A stretch of 64,000 bases of DNA, taken from positions 1 to 64,000 of the forward strand of contig JARVKI010000038.1 in the NCBI GenBank assembly GCA_036674765.1, read 5' to 3'. Positions within the stretch are counted from its first letter, which is position 1; every line of letters begins with the position of its first letter. The notes beneath the pieces are model-generated. The model did not search any database. It was not told the DNA's origin and was given only the letters and a program-made list of their open reading frames with translations. The position numbers and the translations under genes were made by a program. Of the stretch, positions 62,110-64,000 are shown in pieces. Source of the DNA: Seiridium cupressi. Lineage: Eukaryota > Ascomycota > Sordariomycetes > Amphisphaeriales > Sporocadaceae.

Positions 62110-62771
62110 ATGAAGGCGCTCAATCTTCCCAATTTTGGCTTCGGCCTCAGCCTTACGATTTTCTCCCTCTTGGGGATTCAAGTCACCGGCGTGACAGCAG
62201 GCTCAACCAAGATTCACGCTATCGAAAGGTTGGTACTTGCCTCATTTTTTTGAAGTTTTCGCAAGGCTACAATAGCCCTAATTCATCACATTTCAGTGCC
62301 ACGCAGTATCTCGCCTACATGGCAGAGGGGATTATCGAATCCCGCGACACCAGTTATGCGTATACCCTCGCTCCGCTGGCTATAGGCACCGCGAGCGGCA
62401 AGAGATTGACGTTTGTCGAGTTCGTCAAGTACGTCTCTGCTGGGAGTGGTACCAGTTCATGGGTCTCGACGCCGCCGTCAATCTCAGACACGGATATCAT
62501 CGAAGGAGGACTCGACGACTTGGACAATAAGATTTCGGCCGCAAAGATCAAATTCTCAGGCGATAACAAGGCCAAAGTGGCTACAAAAATGGTCAACATC
62601 GAAAAGATCATGCCATCTGCCACGAGCGGCGGTTACGCCGCGGTGATCAAGGGCCTAGTAAACCCAATCCGCACCCTCAACTCAATGTCAGGACTTACCA
62701 GCACGCAATCCAAGATTGTCTCCAAGTTCAAGACGGCTGCTGTAACCATGTTACGCGCCGTCGCTTTATAG
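62110..62771 (+). CDS. small secreted protein, unknown family
   Basis: Two exons, 62,110-62,228 and 62,297-62,771, join through a GT-AG intron (donor AAAG|GTTGGT, acceptor TTTCAG|T) to give 197 residues. The frame is open to a TAG. Residues 1-29 form a signal peptide (MKALNLPNFGF then a hydrophobic core, cut near VTAGS). The mature part has no Cys and is rich in Ala, Ser, Thr and Lys. It has a hydrophobic N-terminal half (ATQYLAYMAEGII, RLTFVEFVKYVSAG) and a helical Lys-rich C-terminal half (LDDLDNKISAAKIKFSGDNK, then SKIVSKFKTAAVTMLRAVAL). The longer in-frame reading from 61,962 lacks a signal peptide and crosses the intron. It is divergent from the chitinase pseudogene, an arrangement that often pairs cell-wall-active genes. 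I do not recognise the family, and it carries no RIP-type stops. Confidence 0.75.
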
Positions 62772-63480
62772 CGCACAACTGTATATCATCGATTAGCTCG
62801 TCTAGTTGACTAGTCATGGTCTTTCGAAACCTCTTGATCGTCCTGGTACATTCACCCTACAGGGAGGGTAGAAAGGGCCCCGTACCATCCAAGTAATCAT
62901 ATTCAGCTACCCGCATTGGACTGCAGGCGTACCCAACAAACGCACGAGTTCTGTATAATCCCAATATAAACACTATTCTAACAATAAGACCGACCTCACT
63001 TCCAAACATATAACATCACGTACCCCCAGGCATCCGGCTCAATCAGGATGATCAGAGGCGGCAGTATGGCACTTAGTATGCGGTATGTGGCTTTAAATCC
63101 ATCCGGGTCTTGCGTTTTAAGAGGTGCGGGTGGAGGGGGGAAAGATCGAGGGGTGGCTGCGACGTTTAGGCTTATCTTGGGTTGACACACATGTAGGGTG
63201 GGAGCACGCGTATTGGAAAGCCAGATAAAGCTCATGCTTCAACTTTGCTTGTTTTGTTAGTCTAGACTGTGATGAAGATTGCCGGCTTTAATTTCCACCA
63301 GGACACTTTTATACGCTAATAAGGGGTCGTAGCCGCGCCATGCGCCACCACTCGGAGCTACTACAGACATGAATACCAGTAACTAAATAACTATATATTT
63401 GTATACCCTCGAGGCCTCTTCGGCCGTCTGCCAGCTAATTTCTGGCGAACGTGTTGCCCGGTCTAGTCGTGAACAGCATA
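62772..63480. promoter_or_regulatory. intergenic, upstream of the Thr-rich protein
   Basis: No supported gene. The 79-codon minus frame at 62,996-63,235 has no recognisable features and no conserved partner nearby. Confidence 0.4.
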
Positions 63481-64000
63481 ATGATCCGCTCTTTGGTGCT
63501 CTTATATGGATCTACATTACTGTCGGTTGCCAACGTGGTAGCCGCTGCTAGTTGTGTGGAACCCTTCTTGTCTATTGCCAATGCTATAAGCGACTATCAT
63601 CCAGCTGCTTCGTTATGCTCGTCGACATACTCGGTTGTGCCAGAGACAAAAATCATTTCCACTACTGCGAGCACCGAGACATCTATTGTGACCTTGCAGC
63701 CGTCGATAACTATTGAGACGGTGTTCACTGTATAACCGGGCGCAATAGTTGATATCGAAACAGTTAAGTCAATATCTACAATTACCACCACGACTACCAG
63801 CACCGACAGTGTAAGCACTGTCACCGGAATCTCAGTAACGCCAAGTACGACTACTTTTATCATGATGAGTACAGAGTCCGATACCACCATCCTGACAAGT
63901 ACCGAGACTGATATAATAACCAGCACGGTGACTAGTATCCAACAAACGACAACGACAATAACAGTCCCAACTATAACCACAGCCACAGTCACAGCCACGG
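63481..64000 (+). pseudogene. Thr-rich secreted protein, 5' part, with one in-frame stop
   Basis: The ATG at 63,481 starts a signal peptide (MIRSLVLLYGSTLLSVANVV, cut near AAAS). A short Cys-containing head (CVEPF...ASLCSS) follows, then a Thr/Ser/Ile/Val-rich repeat region made of ST(V/I)T-like units. A TAA at 63,733-63,735 interrupts the frame, and the same frame stays open and Thr-rich from there to the window edge. The stop sits where a Gln codon would fit (CAA to TAA, a RIP-type change), so the gene is probably inactivated, or is a short 84-residue product. Thr-rich heads of this kind are typical of heavily O-glycosylated wall or secreted proteins. The remainder lies beyond the window. 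Confidence 0.6.

Noticed and set aside
63597..63998. 133-codon Val/Ile-rich minus frame resembling a membrane protein
   Set aside because: It is the antisense of the Thr-rich repeat region (ACN codons give Val/Cys-type antisense).

Overview
The window is from a filamentous ascomycete (Pezizomycotina) with an active history of repeat-induced point mutation (RIP). It splits at about 46.6 kb into a very AT-rich, gene-free left part and a right part of normal composition that carries genes with 50-200 bp spliceosomal introns. The fungal assignment rests on the GMP synthase, a LysM/GH18 chitinase of the fungal type, a HET-type fragment, Thr/Ser-rich secreted proteins, and the RIP pattern itself: CpA and TpG are almost absent while CpG survives.

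Left part (1-46,600): decayed repeats. Two LTR-retrotransposon families can be read through the mutations. Element X (Ty3/Gypsy, pol on the minus strand) occurs as copy A (about 5.5-13.0 kb) and copy B (about 29.8-37.4 kb). There are also an inverted 5' end at 4.4-5.5 kb and an inverted internal piece at 13.0-14.65 kb. Element Y (also Ty3/Gypsy, pol minus) occurs as copy 1 (about 14.65-19.3 kb) and copy 2 (about 23.9-38.7 kb). X copy B sits inside the gag of Y copy 2 and is visibly less mutated, so the locus records successive insertions and RIP rounds. X also keeps, in both copies, the remains of a long open frame on the strand opposite to pol. Other dispersed AT-rich repeats fill 0-4.4, 19.3-23.9 and 38.7-46.6 kb. 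Small islands at 12.29-12.55 and 15.52-15.84 kb escaped mutation.

Right part (46.6-64.0 kb). At the border is a small two-AT-hook ORF. It converges on a complete nine-exon GMP synthase gene (47,273-49,558, minus), which includes one GC-AG intron. From 50 to 54.4 kb lies gene wreckage: a broken acidic-tailed ORF, a Cys-rich zinc-finger ORF on the minus strand, and a spliced coiled-coil gene that runs out of frame into a HET-type C-terminal fragment. At 54.7-56.0 kb is an intact secreted protein with a duplicated unknown domain.

The minus-strand locus 56.6-61.3 kb is a large modular chitinase (signal peptide, LysM modules, chitin-binding domain, GH18, long C-terminal region). It is inactivated by at least ten in-frame stops and at least three frameshifts. 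Nearly all the stops read as TGG to TAG or CAG/CAA to TAG/TAA, i.e. RIP-type transitions, and one lesion pair lies in the GH18 catalytic motif. Divergent from it is an apparently intact 197-residue secreted protein of unknown family (62,110-62,771). A Thr-rich secreted protein with one in-frame stop then runs off the right edge.
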